Source: Lytechinus variegatus (lineage: Eukaryota; Echinodermata; Echinoidea; Temnopleuroida; Toxopneustidae). Taken from it: 64,000 nucleotides of DNA. This document shows, in pieces, positions 10,611-23,800 of the stretch. The DNA lies in assembly GCF_018143015.1 (NCBI RefSeq), contig NC_054752.1, positions 3,596,001 to 3,660,000 of the forward strand. Direction: 5' to 3'. The notes under the pieces were generated by a model, which ran no database searches, had not been told where the DNA came from, and saw only the letters and a list, made by a program, of their open reading frames with translations. The number at the start of each line of letters is the position of its first letter. Positions within the stretch are counted from its first letter, which is position 1. Position numbers and translations under genes: made by a program.

Positions 10611-13600
10611 GTCAGGTCCAGATTTGAGAAAAGTAGACTGCCTTAGGCAAATCGTGTTAATGCTGAATTGAGAAGTGTTTTAACATAATTTGAGGGCGCT
10701 GAGCCCAAATTTGCTGTTTGCCAACCTTGATTTTGATGTTAAAATCCTCAAATTGGCAAAAACAAAATGGCCGCCATTCTACACCCATTTTACTCTATTC
10801 TGACCCCCAAAACTTGTAGCAAAAATGCTTGTCAACGGTTTTTGGTACTATTTGATCTAAAAAATAACATACTAAAAATCCACCAAAATCCGTATCCGGG
10901 AAAGTGGTTATTTTCAAGATGGCATCTAAGATGGCCGCCATTAACTGAAAATTAAAATAACCGGCACTTTATCTACCCTAGACACCTTTTCCGGTGCATA
11001 CATGTATTCAATGGTGGAAGGCGAAAAAGGAAAGAGTAACATAAACATACAAGGGTACCTGAAAATCCAAGTTTGCGCAAAAATGGCTGCCATATGTCCT
11101 AAAAATTCATAATTCATCTTTTACGTATTTTAGTGTCTTTAATTTGGGTTGTATTCATTGGTGATTTTAAGGGTCACGAAGTAAACCAGGAAAAGTTACA
11201 TGAACAGTCAACAGTCCACTATATCCAAAAATCCAAGATGGCTTTCAAAATTGGAGTCTAAAATAGCTGTTGTTATCTAAAAACCCCCAAACCTGACAAA
11301 GTTTGTTTAATACCAGCCTTGGGCATATGATGTTGGTGTCTAACCCATGGTTTAATGGGTCAAGAAATACGTTGGGACAAGTAAAGACAGTTTATGGTCC
11401 TCCATGTCCAAAAATCCAGGATGGTTTGCAAAAATGGAGTATAAAATGTCTGTCGTTAATTACAAACCGACACAGTTTGTTTAATAACCGCCTGGAGAAT
11501 ATGATTTTTTTAGTACATCGCATGGTTTAAAAGGTCAAGTATTAGATTGGGACAAGTTACAAGGACAGTTAGTGGTTCCATTATGTCCAAATATCCATAA
11601 TGGCTTCCAAAAATGGAGTCTATATAGGCCGTTCTCACCAAAAAAACTGATATAGTTTGTTTAGTATCAGCCCGGGGTATATGATTTTGGTGTTTAATCC
11701 ATGGTTTAAAGGGTCAAGTAATAAACAAAGACAAGTTACAAGGACAGTCAAAGATCCAGCATGTCCAAGAACCCAAAAAGGCTTCCAAAATTGCGGGTCT
11801 AAAATGGCTATTGTTACCTAAAAACTGTCATAGTTTGTTTAATATCTGCCTGGGGTATATGATTATGTTGTCTAACCCTTGGTTTAAATGGTCAAGTAAT
11901 ACATTAGGATAAGTTACAAGGGCAATCAATGGTCCTGTATGTCTAAAAATCCAAGATGGCTTCCAATTAAGGAGACTAAAATGGCTGCTGATACTAAAAA
12001 ATTGACATAATCTATTTAAAATCCATTTGGGAAATATGATGTTGGTGTCTACACTATGGTTTCAAGGGTTGAATAATACCTTTGGATTAGTTACAATGGT
12101 ATGAAGCGGTCCATTTTGCTTTCGAAGTGAGTCTTAAAAGACTTCCATCAGCTAAACATAGTCATAATTAGGTGAACAAAATCTACACTACATGCATTGT
12201 GGCTTGAAGGCTGAAATAATAAATCGGAACAAATAAAAAAAAAGATGGTCAGTTTCCTTTTCATCGTAAAAAGTCCAAAGCGACTTCTAAAATTGCGTGA
12301 AAGTGACTGCTGTCCCCTTATCATGAAACCCTAGGAAAGTCCTGAACACAAAAATGACGTGCACCACCACCTGATTATGTCACTAATTCTTGTAAAACAT
12401 ATTTTCATGAGTCTTAGAAACAGAGACACCAAAATAGCGGCACAAGATGGGATATGAAGTATATTGTCATTTTTGTAACAATGGTGGCCAAATTGAATGT
12501 ATTTTTGGGAGCGTTCTTCCATTTTCTGACAAAATGGGCAACAGTGCTTCCCTGTAATCTGTCTTCACCTATATCATATGACCCTTGAAATCATGAGAAA
12601 GGCCCGAAAATGTTCTTACATTGTAGGTAGATAGTATATGAAATTTGCAGCCAGATTTTTAAGAAATAGCAAGTATTTTTGAAGCCATCATTATTTTTTT
12701 TTTTGGGGGGGGGGCAAAACTGCACCACCGATATACCTTAATATTTTTCCAATGTGATTTTTCCCTTTGGAATCATGATTTTTTATATGTTTTATTTTAT
12801 TCTCGGTAGACCCAAAGTTATTTCTACCAGGTGGATATTATAAGAATTTGGACCATTTCAAAGTTACAACGTCCATTATAGACGCCATTTTGGAAGGTAA
12901 TCTTGGATTCTCTGACACACTCATTGACTATCTTGTAAACATGTCCTGATTCATTATTTGCCTTGAAAGCTTTTTGATGATTTGATTTTGAGGATTTACT
13001 TCATTTTTGGAGTTGATGGTACGACTGCCGTTGTGGACGCTATGTTGGATTTCCAGGTAACCTTGACAACGTTTTGTAACTATAACCTGTGTCAATAGAC
13101 TTTGTTTAATCCTGACATGCCTAAGTTTCATGAATTAAACATCTAAACCCTAAAAGTTATGAAATTTCAAAAACTTAATATCGGTTAAGATTTGATGTTG
13201 ACTTCGCCGCCGCCGTCGGAAAAGCGACGTCCATGTCTTGCTTCTGCTATGCACGCAAGGAAAAAATGGCGGACACGTTAAAGATATCCAATGTGAATAT
13301 GCCAGCATCACCCCCAACTTATAAAACATTTTGCCATATTATTTATCAAATCAGCAGCTGTGAATCATGGCAGCCATCTTGGAATTAAAGATGGCTGACG
13401 AATCAATCGGACACCTTATGTTTGCGACCCTGGGTATCAAAAATAACGCATAGATCCCAATTTTTTAAATATAATCACCCATGAAAAATCGTTTAATATG
13501 GGAAACTACATTAAAAATGCCGCCATTTTGTTTTTTGCCGATTTGAGGATGAAAACGTCGGAATCATGTTTGGCAAACAGCATTTTTGGGTTCAGCACCC

Positions 13601-13692
13601 CTGAATTACCTTAAAACAATTGATAAATCAGCATTAACACAAAATGCCTAAAGCACTTTTTCTAAGCACATTTTTAAAAATCTGGACCTGAC
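10611..13692. mobile_element. 3.1 kb terminal-inverted-repeat element filled with tandem units
   Basis: The left end starts GTCAGGTCCAGATTT, and the inverse (AAATCTGGACCTGAC) closes the right end. Inverted similarity continues for about 160 bp (GTGTTAATGCTGA; GCTGAGCCCAAATTTGCTGTTT and its partner; CAAAATGGCCGCCATT). Inside are about six degenerate units of roughly 180 bp (phrases AATCCAAGATGGCTTCCA, CATAGTTTGTTTAATA, GGTTTAAAGGGTCAAGTAAT). No open frame resembles a transposase, so it is non-autonomous. Confidence 0.8.
13145..13265. repeat. Fragment of the 25977-26900 element, inverted
   Basis: AAGTTATGAAATTTCAAAAAC, then GACTTCGCCGCCGCCGTCGG and CTTCTGCTATGC, are the inverse of the left end of the intron-3 element. 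It lies inside the 3.1 kb element, so one was nested in, or shares an ancestor with, the other. Confidence 0.6.
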
Positions 13693-13851
13693 TATTATCA
13701 CTTCCCTAAAAAACTATTTACTTTTACAACTCATTTGTATCACATCCAAATCTTGTAAAATTTAGAACACTCAGTTTTTGGTTAATCATTTTTAAACAAA
13801 CCTACTCAAGTGCTCTAAATGTCAAAGATTCGATCTGAGACAGTGTTGTTA

Positions 13852-15932
13852 CATAGGCGCCGGAAGCGGGGGGGGGGGGGGGGGGGCAGGGGGGCACTTG
13901 CCCCCCCCCCCCCCCCCAAATAAAAAAAAATTGGGGGCAAAACGAGATTTTGCCCCCCAATGTGCCCCCTAAAAGTAGCCAAAATGATAAATAATTTAAG
14001 GACAAAAGTAAACGATGGAGGCACTTTTCTGCCTAAAAATTGTCATTTACATTGTCAGAAATGAAAAAATTTCGCCCCTGACGGGGCAATTACATATCAT
14101 AGTAAGCCTCGCGTTTTTACGAACATGTCCCTCTGTGAAACATACCTTTGATAAGCCCTTTTTCCATCTTTATAACAGTGTTGTAACGTTTAACCTTTTA
14201 ATGAATACATTTCAGACTAAAACAGAATGGCAAATTGAAAGTGTACCGTCATCCACATCTGCTTTTGGAATGTAATTGTTTTCTTCTAAATAATGTTAAT
14301 GTACATTATGAACTGCGGTAGTTTGTCAATCAGTTAATGATTATTTACATATGAATATTTCCTGGAATTTGATATTCATCATTTCCTGGTTATGGTCACA
14401 TTTCCCCCAGAAAATATGTAAAGAAAAAAGAAGATTTTGAAGTCATCCAAAAGTGCTTCCCAGCCATACAAAACATGCAAAATGAAACACATAAATCGAG
14501 TAATGTTTTAAATTTTCAGAAAAGTATAAAATTGTTAGACAATAATTAAGCATTTCATATTTCTTTTTCCTCCAGTTACAAAATATGAAACGTATTGCCC
14601 ACGCATGGATAATCAGGGACTATCTCCAATGCTGATGTCAGAAATGATTTGCATAGAATGGGGATTTAAGTGCTTATCGACGTCTGCCACGTCAGAACAG
14701 TATAACATTTTAAATTTGAAAATACATTCATTAGAATTTCTTTTGTTTCTGTTGTTACGCTTCTTCTGCTTAATACACTCCTTGTTCTGACAGGAATTAC
14801 TTGAAACTTATGATGATTGTGCTCTCTCGCGTCGTCCGTGTATGTAAATGTACATAAATATATGTTCCTGAAAGGATATTGCATGAAAAATGTAATTTCT
14901 GTCAATTTTGAGTCAATATAAGCGTAATACGTAATTTAAATTTAATTTTTTGATACATAGAGTATAATTCACTGAGCAAAATGCTGAAAATCTCATCAAA
15001 ATCGAATAACAAATAACAAAGTTATTAAATTTCAAAGTTCAGCAATATTTTGTGAAAACAGTCGCCATGAATATTCATTAGGTGGGCTGATGATGTCACA
15101 TCTCCACTTGTTCTTTTGTATTTTATCATATGAAATTTGATTTGATTTGATTTGATTTGATTTTATTGATTTCCGTTTCACAACATAAGAATGATAAATA
15201 TAACATGATAAGGTCGAAAATACTGCAAAACATAATAGATATATATAACATAATCTTAGACTTAAGGAAATTAGGTTTATTCAAATTTTTTCCTCCAAGA
15301 ACTAGAAAAATTGGATTGACAACTGAGTGCATTAGATATTTATTGCTGCAACTTATTTCATTATAAGGGGGATATATTATTCACACAAGTATGAAATAAT
15401 GAAAAAATATGATTTTATATAATAATATAAGAAAACGGGAAGTGGAGATGTGACATCGTCAACCCACCTAATGAATAATCATGACGACTGTTTTCACAAA
15501 ATATTGCTAAACTTTATGAACTTCAATAACTTTATTATTTGTTGTCCGATTTTGATGAAATTTTCGGCATTTTGCTCAGTGAATTCTACTCTATGTATTA
15601 AAATATAAATATTTTCAGCCCGGACCATCCCTTTAATTTATCAGACATGAAAACCACATTCCGGTTCGACCGTTTTGCGTGTAGATTTCATAGGTTCTTA
15701 CAAATTATGAGTATAGTTTTCGTAATGAATTCTATGTACAATTCTCAAGAAATTTATTTTGAATGCTCTTAGAAACGCAACTTTTATACTCCATTTTTAC
15801 ACAAAGTCCTTATCGTGGGGTTGCCACACCCTCTCCCGCTCGATCGCTTCGGTATCTCACGCTGTCAAAAATATTGTGCCCCCTTCGGGATTTTGCCCCC
15901 TCAAAACTGAAAGTGTTCCGGCGCGCCTGAGT
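13852..15932. repeat. Poly-G/poly-C edged region with a nested inverted repeat
   Basis: Left edge AGGCGCCGGAAGCGGGG (poly-G then poly-C) and right edge GTTCCGGCGCGCCTGA with TGCCCCC runs are roughly inverted. 14000-14930 between is AT-rich without recognised genes. The right half holds the 14945-15632 element. Whether this is one element is uncertain. Confidence 0.4.
14945..15632. mobile_element. Long inverted-repeat element, left end incomplete
   Basis: TTCACTGAGCAAAATGCTGA at 14970 is mirrored by CGGCATTTTGCTCAGTGAAT at 15568. The arms extend about 160 bp to GATGTCACATCTCCACTTG. A (TTGAT)n run sits at 15137-15170. The right outer end (CCCGGACCATCCCTTTAA) has no partner at left. Confidence 0.78.
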
Positions 15933-16483
15933 TGTTAAAAGGAAATTGATATTTTTGGGGAAAACATTAAATAATTAATAAAAACTCATTTGAAACTGAT
16001 TAACTTTGACTGAAGTACAGATCAGAAAACGCCAATATATATTTACATTATTTTATTTATGCAAATGAATTTACCCCAAAATACATCATAAAAATATGAT
16101 ACAAGTAGTAGTAGAACAACAACGAAATTTTCACGATAGAGGGCGTTAAACTATAATGACGAAAGTTTTACATTGAGAACGCTGACATTGGTAGGTCTAA
16201 CCTTGTTATGGTTTAACTTTTTTTTGGTAAAGGATTTGCCAAGGTGCTGAGGAACGATTTTTTTTTTGGGGGGAGTGAATTGACTGAACATTCATAACTC
16301 CCAATTTGTAAGGTATTTGTTTTTGTAGAAAAAAATGCAGTGGGGTGGGGTATTAGACTGGTCAGAATCAGGAGCACCGGAAGCAAGTTTGGTGTGTGTT
16401 TGTGGGGGGGGGGTCAAATATTTTTAAGGGATCAAAGCATTATAATATAGTTGCAAACTTTTGGTATACATTTACACTGTCAT

Positions 16484-17094
16484 TAAAGGACAAGTCCAAC
16501 CCAGAAAAAGGTTGATTTGAATAAATAGGAAAAAAAATAGCATAACGCTGAAAATTTCATCAAAATCGGATGTAAAATTAAAAAGTTTTTAAACCTGTTA
16601 AAGTTTCACTTATTTTTCACAAAACAGTGATATGCACAACTCAGTGACATGCAAATGAGACGGTCAATGATGTCCGTCACTTACTATTTCTTTTGTTTTT
16701 GATTATTTTAATTATACAATATTTCATTTTTTACATATTTGACATTAGGGACCAACTTGACTGAATCATATAGTTTTAAGCAATGCTAGTTCCACATGTT
16801 CATGGAGGAATCAAGCGTTGTTTCACTTGACAATGAGGAGAAAATTAGAATATCTCATATTTCATGTAATAGAATACAAAAGAAATAGTGAGTGGATGAC
16901 GTCATTATTCTCCTCATTTGCATACCGTCCAGATGTGCATATAACTGTTTTTTTTTAACTAAGCAAAACTTTAAAATGTCATACCTTTCGAATTTTATTT
17001 TACATCCGATTTTGATGAAGTTTTCAGTGTTATGTTTGTTGGATTTTTCAATTTTTATTCAAATCACCTTTTTTGGGGTGGACTTGTCCTTTAA
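16484..17094. mobile_element. Long-TIR MITE (AAGGACAAGTCCA family), copy 1
   Basis: TTAAAGGACAAGTCCAACCC at left pairs with GGGTGGACTTGTCCTTTAA at right. Arms carry TTTCATCAAAATCGGATGT and ATGTGCATATAACTGTTTT. More diverged than copies at 38594 and 60572. Confidence 0.85.
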
Positions 17095-17269
17095 AAGTTT
17101 GACATCATGAATATTCATATGAATTTGCATTAAAAAAGTTTATTTCCATATTCTTGTCAGGGGTTTCTTTCTTGGGTTGAAGCATAATAATGTACATCAC
17201 ACAATCAGTAACTTTGCCGAGGTGTGAGTAATATGACCTTAATTGAGAAGATAAAGAAAAAGAAAAAAA

Positions 17270-17470
17270 ACCGGGGGGGGGATCGTAAAATCTTGAAACA
17301 GTTTTGCTCTGAATAATACGACTGATGGAGGAAATCTATTAAAATCTGTTCTCATGACATGAAAGGGTACATTCGAATAAAAAAAAACACATTTCATTGT
17401 AACTTTTATTCCGGGGGGGGGGCACTTACATTGGCGAGTAGATAATGCGTGACCCCCCCCCAAAAAAAGG
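17270..17470. repeat. Poly-G/poly-C rich stretch
   Basis: Three runs of eight or more G or C (17273, 17414, 17453) within 200 bp, flanking AT-rich DNA. Confidence 0.5.
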
Positions 17471-17693
17471 TTCAAGATAGGGCACGTTACGTACGTAACG
17501 TAATAAGGGTGTCAAAAACACTAAAATAATGAAAAAAGGGTATCTGTTTCGCTAGGAAAGGTATGTGTATAGGGTTAAATTTGCGAGGGTGTAAAAAATT
17601 AAGACTAAAATGTTTTATAAAGGATGTACTTTTTGCCCCGCCGTGCCAACAGTATGATTTTGCGAGAGATTTGGAAGGAGCAGGGGCTGTACT

Positions 17694-19865
17694 AACCCAG
17701 AAGGAAAAAAACAGTAAGACCAGTAATTTTTGTACTGGTTTTTAGTAGATTTTTACTGGTTTCCAGTAGGCCTATATTTTTACTGGGCCAGTTGATTTTT
17801 AACTGGACCAGTAAAAATCAACTGGAGACCAGTTCCGACAACTGCATTCCAGTTGAAGCAATTAGTAATACCAGATCATTTTTTCATCAAACTGATGCCA
17901 TCTGGTCCAATAAACGGTTTCCAGTAGATTTTTACTGGTTTCCAGTAAAAATCAACTGGAGACCATGCAGTTCAAACAAAGTAGTAATACCAGTTAAATT
18001 GTTTTTCATCAAACTAGTGTTGTACGGGTCCAATGATTTCAAGTCAGATCATTATGACGAATTATGGAAAATGAATCTTGCAATTCAGAGAAAGTTATTA
18101 CCGTTATAATTTATCATTGTTATCATCATTCTTTTTATAATTATCATAATTACTATGATTATTATGATCATTGTTGTTATCATTCTTATTACTGTTATCA
18201 TTGTTATTGATATTGTAATTATTATTATTAATATTATCATAATTATCATATTAACATCATTAAAATAATTATTTCCTTTTTTAAATGATTAAGATCAAAG
18301 CTAGATACATTCCTCTGATAGAGTCAACTGGTCCAAAGTAATTCATTGTTTGAAATTTAACTGGTCAAGACCAGGTAATACCAGTAATTCTGATGATGCT
18401 GATCACGTGGTTTACCCCATCTGCATATTTCCTGTTTTTAAAAGAAAAATCAGGATTTAGAATGGAATATCCTTGCAATGGCACTCATTGTTCTTCAAAA
18501 ACTTTCTAAACGAGTGTGTGAACTAATTCACAACGAAAATGTGTTATTTCATACATCACATTTAAAATAACAGCAGAAATATTTATTTACTAACCATCTT
18601 TTCCATCACATTTCACTGACCATAACAAACCGAATGCATGTAATAAAATAATCCAGTCAGACCAGTAAAAAATACCACCTAGTAAAGACCAGTCAGACCA
18701 GAAACAACCACCAGAAACAAGGTCAGTATAAAATTCCAGTAATTCAAGACCAGTTTAATTTTTAACTGGACCAGTAAAATCTTAACTGGACCAGTATGAC
18801 CAAGGAGTTAGACCACCATCAGAGTTACCCATATCAATTTGTTGTGTACAAAAAACGCTCCTCTTATAAGGCATAGAAATGGGACGTTTAACGCACAGTC
18901 ACTAATACGCGCCGCTGTCTTCGCATCGTGCAGGCAGTCTACGTGTATAGTGGCGGGCTGCTACATTGCGGTGCAGGGGTGTTCAACTTACATATCGTGA
19001 TGATCGCACTCAGCTGCCCGTGTTTTCACTTCTTCTCCTTTCTCTCCTTTTCTTGTCATTTTTCCTCGCATTACTTGTTTTCATAAATTTCCCTCTCACT
19101 TTCCTTGTTTTCTCACTCCCTTCAGTTTTGTAACTCTTCTATCACTTGCATCCATTGGCACAACCCCGGTCAAAAATGGTACGGTCCTATCCAACATACA
19201 CTCAAGTCGTCGCTGTACGAATTGAAAACGTGCAAAATTCTTCACGCGCTGCGTTGCCTAGCTATGCGTGTGTACTGTGTACTATACTGTGTACACACAA
19301 TGCCATCGGCTGAACCCGCCAAACTATATAGTGACCAATTATTGCAAAAGCTTTTGCAAATGTGAGAAGTGACAGAGTTTTTTTTTGTCCAATCAAAATA
19401 ATTCTTAGGTATTCGCAATCTACAGCATTTTCTGCAAAATGTCTTTTTTTTATAGGGTCTATTGTGACGTATATATTTTTTTACAACAATGTGAAGTCGC
19501 ACCAAACGTTTCGTTTCCCGCACTTGCCCATTGGCTCATGTACAAATGGATTTCCAAAATCATCAAGAAAGGTTCCAAAAACCTCAAAAGTGACAGAACT
19601 TAATTTGACTAAAATTAAATGAAAATCATATCATGTTCAAGGTGAGAATCTGCTCTATTCTATTCTGTTTTGATAGATCACCTTGTTGACGCGTTTGGGA
19701 GATATCTTAACAAATCCCTCAAAAACGGCGTATTTTCTATTATTCTCCATAGGGAAATAATTTAACACGCTACGCACTGCAAAAAAGGAGCGCAAACAAA
19801 TTGATATGAGTTAAAATTATACTGGTCTAATTGGTCCAGTGGAACTCTTTTTTCCTTCTGGGAAA
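17694..19865. mobile_element. 2.2 kb element with CCCAGAAGGAAAAAA ends and many ACCAGT units
   Basis: CCCAGAAGGAAAAAAACAGT at left is inverted at right as TTTTTTCCTTCTGGG. At 17715-18020 and 18640-18810 the sequence is built of ACCAGTAAAAATCAACTGG-like phrases in both orientations. ATT/ATC simple repeats lie at 18115-18260. The right half (18830-19800) is CpG-richer and contains no recognised gene. Confidence 0.65.
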
Positions 19866-20029
19866 CCCAATCAGGTAAACCGACGACAGTACGACAATAA
19901 AAAACATTGTTGTACTTGTTTAGGGGGTCAATTCAGGGAATACTTGCTATGAGTATTTCCTTTTCCTTCCAATACTTGTTAAGGGTAGGGTTTCACACAC
20001 CTTTATTTGTAGGGGTGCATTTTCATGGA

Positions 20030-20688
20030 AAATACGTGTTTAGGATGCATTTCGAGACCCCATGGTCGCGCATGGTATCCACTCCCGGGATCCACTCGTC
20101 AATGGAAGTGGCCCCCGCGCTTTTATTACCCTGACAATACAACCTAATCATGTAAATTTTACTTCCATGTATCTGGTAATAGTCCCGCTGTACTAGTATG
20201 ACGATCAATAAAACCCTGAATTATTTGGGCAGTATACCCGGCAGTATTATATAGCAGTACCGGTACTTTCCGTTTCGCTAGATTGAGGAGCTTGGATCTG
20301 GAGAAAGTAATTACCGTGACATGATACCAGTGACGTCGATGTGCGCGCTGCAGGTGTACCGTACCGGTGAAATTAAACAAGCGCTTGTGATCGTGAGATC
20401 GAGACCGAGGACAGTGATCCCTCCGTCTCGTCATCCCTGGATCGTCTCCTCAAGATCTATTGTAAAGTTAGTCTTTGTTGTGTTCACCCTTTTGCACGAT
20501 CCAGAAAACTTATCACATCTACAGCCTTTACCAGGGACCATCATTGACATTGGCATTGCAGCAAAGCAGCTGCAGGGCAGTGTTTATCATTTGACTCTCA
20601 GTCTCAGTCTCAGGACCCAGCTCTCGGCGTATTTTCTGGCGCATCGATCGGCGAGAGTTACGGGGTACCACCGGGGCACGACGGCGGA
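20030..20688 (+). promoter_or_regulatory. CpG-rich 5' flank and 5' UTR of HYKK
   Basis: This stretch is visibly richer in CG dinucleotides than the AT-rich surroundings and ends at the HYKK start codon. It holds a TGACGTCG site near 20331 that resembles a CREB/ATF element. No convincing TATA box was seen and the transcription start cannot be placed. The frame upstream of the ATG is open back to a stop at 20545 but contains no earlier ATG. Confidence 0.5.
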
Positions 20689-20805
20689 ATGGAACAGAAT
20701 GGCGATAACAAAAGTAGTGGGGCAATCAAACCCAATCTTTCATTTGAACAAGGTGTTAATCTTGTGAAAAGACTCTACAAACTTCAGGATGTTGTGTGCT
20801 TGAAG
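20689..20805 (+). CDS. HYKK: HYKK exon 1
   Basis: Codes residues 1-39, starting MEQNGDNKSS and ending QDVVCLK. The segment LSFEQGVNLVKRLYKL aligns with the vertebrate N-terminal helix (FSEEQASALVESVFGL). The donor is AAG|GTAAAG and the exon ends in phase 0. Confidence 0.9.
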
Positions 20806-23800
20806 GTAAAGTTGGAATAGGAGCTAAGCTTGATAGGTGGAGACTTTGCAGGGCTCAGTATTTAATTCAGAATGGGGGGGGGGGGGGGGGTCATTGGATT
20901 ACACTAAAATATGAATTAAATAGTTAAAAGTTGTAATCCTCTTGTTTTGTTTCCTAATTTTCTAACATTTTGTAGGGGAGATTGTGGTTAGTTGGAATGC
21001 GAGGTAAGTTGAAACATTGTAATTTTCAATGTTTCAACTTACCCCGTGTTCCAACTAACCCCGATCTCCCCTACTAAAAATTGATGAAACTTTTTTTGTC
21101 AAAATTACCAAATGACTTTCTAAAATTGATCGTCTGGACACACAACTAACTGGGTATGATTTTTAGGGGCAATTAGAAAGGCCATAGACCATGAAGGGCA
21201 CTATAGACACTGCTTAAACAAAGGGAAGCGGGTGCTCCTGTCAACATTTCAATAGCAGGGGTGTGAGAGTTCAGATTTTTTTTGCTTTGATTTTCAGCTT
21301 ATTTTTGGCTTTCGTCTGTATAAAAAGCTCTTTTTGTTAAAGACTTTTTCAACATTCTTCAGCTTTTTTTTCGGGACGAGGTCTTTTTAATCATGACCAC
21401 TCACACCAACCCCTGCTATATAGTGAAATGTACCTTTTCATGCACTGGATTACCTCAAAAAGGGCACTTATTGGCTTTGTTTAGATTTAAAAGGGCGACC
21501 TTCAATTGAATTCCCAATGCTATTTCAGAGGCGTGGGAGGGTCTGACTTGGTAATCCTTGGTTTTTGAGGCCTGAGGCACAAATTATTTGTAATTGTATA
21601 CATACGGTGTTGCTAACAGTACACTCACTGACGGATCCAGGGGGGAAGGGCAAAGCCGACCCGTGCCCCCCTTTTGGGAGGCACAATTAAAATGCCATTA
21701 AAACAGGCCCCCCTTTTTTTTGGGGGGGGGTTCAAATTTTGTCTTCAGAGAAAATTTCTACTACCACCAAGATCTGCGCCCGCGGCGGCTCCACGCGGGC
21801 TCCCGCCCGTCGCTTCTGCGCTCACCGCGGCGTCCCTCCTACTCGTCCCCAAGTTACTTATGAAAAATAAATTGCAACTGTATGGAAATTAGTATTTTTG
21901 GTTACAAAAATATGTTAAATGTGTGTTGTATACTGCATATAGATCTAGATCTACTGCATATAGATCTAGATCTATATTTCCCACAGGCAGGGTGGTTGCA
22001 GTGAACAAGTGGTGGATCTGGGATTTTCAAAAGGGAGGAGGAGGGGGGGGGGGGTTTCCTAGAAAATTTGACAGGCAAAAAAAAAAGATTTTCGCTAAAA
22101 AAATGAGTGTCATTTTGTCCCACATATGATTTGAAAAGCCCCCCCAAAAAAAGTCCTCCTGTATGAAGGACATTTTCCTATTAAAAATATTTAGAATATT
22201 TGCTGTGACTCTCAAAATGGGGGCACAGGACGGATGTGCCCCCCCCCGCCTGATCCGCCACTGAACTAATATATCAATCTACAGTGTGATATATATGGAT
22301 GAGGTGAAGTTAGTGACCATTTTTGTGCAAATTATGCCCCTAAAAGTAAACTCAAGGATTATAATTTTTTCCTTATTGCTAGTTGGGCTAGGAAATTCAG
22401 TAAACAGCTGAAATTGTCTGTCTAGAGGAGTTTCTTAAAACAATTTTTTAAAAACATTTTGTTTTCTCTATTCTCACCCTATTGCCAATTTGACTTTTTC
22501 TAGATATTTTCAATTAGCCAACTTTGTTATATTGTCTTTGTCAATATTCTTTGAAAGTTCAACATCCTGTTTTTCATATATTTGCATTCTTTCATATACC
22601 GATATCCTATGTCTTATGCCTATAAGTGTGATACCCCGCTTTTTTCAGTACTCTTGCTCTCCCCCAAATCTCTTCCTCATGTCTATATAACAGCCAATCC
22701 TCATAAATTTTCTATGAATGTCTGGTGATCTCACGCTGAGTCACAATTCCCTGCCTAAAAACGCATTATTGGTCTTTGAACTTGGAGGATGAATTCTCAT
22801 TTTGATACTCTAAATAATGCTAATAAAATTATATTAATAGCTTGATATATTTAGTGTTCTTTTTTGCCAGAGGATACAATGTGCAACTATATTAATTTGG
22901 TTTCAACTGGACCTACTTAAATCAGCAGGCTTCACTGCCACTTTGAAATTATTAAGTGAATAATAAATGACAAAACCCTTTTCTTTCTTACAGGAATTCA
23001 TGAGCTATGACAACCAAAATTTGCTGATTGAGGCCCGTCGCCCTGACAGCGAGCCTGGGAGTCCTTTGCAGAAGTTTGTACTGAAACTCACAAATACCGA
23101 AGATTCGAAAGATTTTGCATTTCATGAACAGTTGAACGAAATCCTGTTGCTGGTGAAAGGGAGTGGTATACAATGTTGCTGGCCTATCAAAAATGCAAGT
23201 GGCAAGGACTTAATGCTGGAGAAATTATCCTTCAAACATAAAGGTACTGTTGTATATTCCAAACAAAATATCTGGCCATGTTTTATTTTCAAAAGTGACC
23301 CAAACTATATCTAGCAAAAAATCTACTTTTCTTTTATTCAAAGTCCGCTGTGAGTTGCATTTTTCAAATATAGACCGTCTGGTGGTCATGTTGGTCAGAT
23401 ATATTTCCGCATACATTTGTAATTCCGAAGGTTCGTATTTCCAAAGGTTCTTATTACCGAAGGTTCGTAATTCCGAAGATTCATTCGTCCGAAAACGAAA
23501 TGAGGTTCGTAATTCCGAAGGTTCGTTAATCTGAAAACGAAATGAGTTTCGTAATTCCGAAGGTTCGTCAGTCCGAAATCTAAATGATTAACGAACCTTA
23601 TTTCGTTTTTGGACTTACGAACCTTCAGAACAAGCAACCTTATTTCGTTTTCGGATTAACGAACCTTATTTCGTTTTCGGATTAACGAACCTTATTTCGT
23701 TTTCGGATTAACGAACCTTTGGAACATCAAACCTTATTTCGTTTTCGGATTATCAAACCTTCGGAATAACGGCACAAATGTTCAGATTAACGAACCCTTT

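Larger units (their letters stand above)
20806..22993 (+). other. HYKK intron 1
   Basis: This intron holds a 100-bp perfect-looking hairpin element (20973-21074), two poly-G/poly-C repeat pieces (21628-21890 and 22008-22262) and an otherwise AT-rich remainder (22263-22990) in which I see no other structure. Confidence 0.8.

Noticed and set aside
20321-20767. 148-codon open frame overlapping HYKK exon 1
   Set aside because: It is in a different frame from the HYKK start and its product has no recognisable domain; the HYKK frame continues properly into exon 2.
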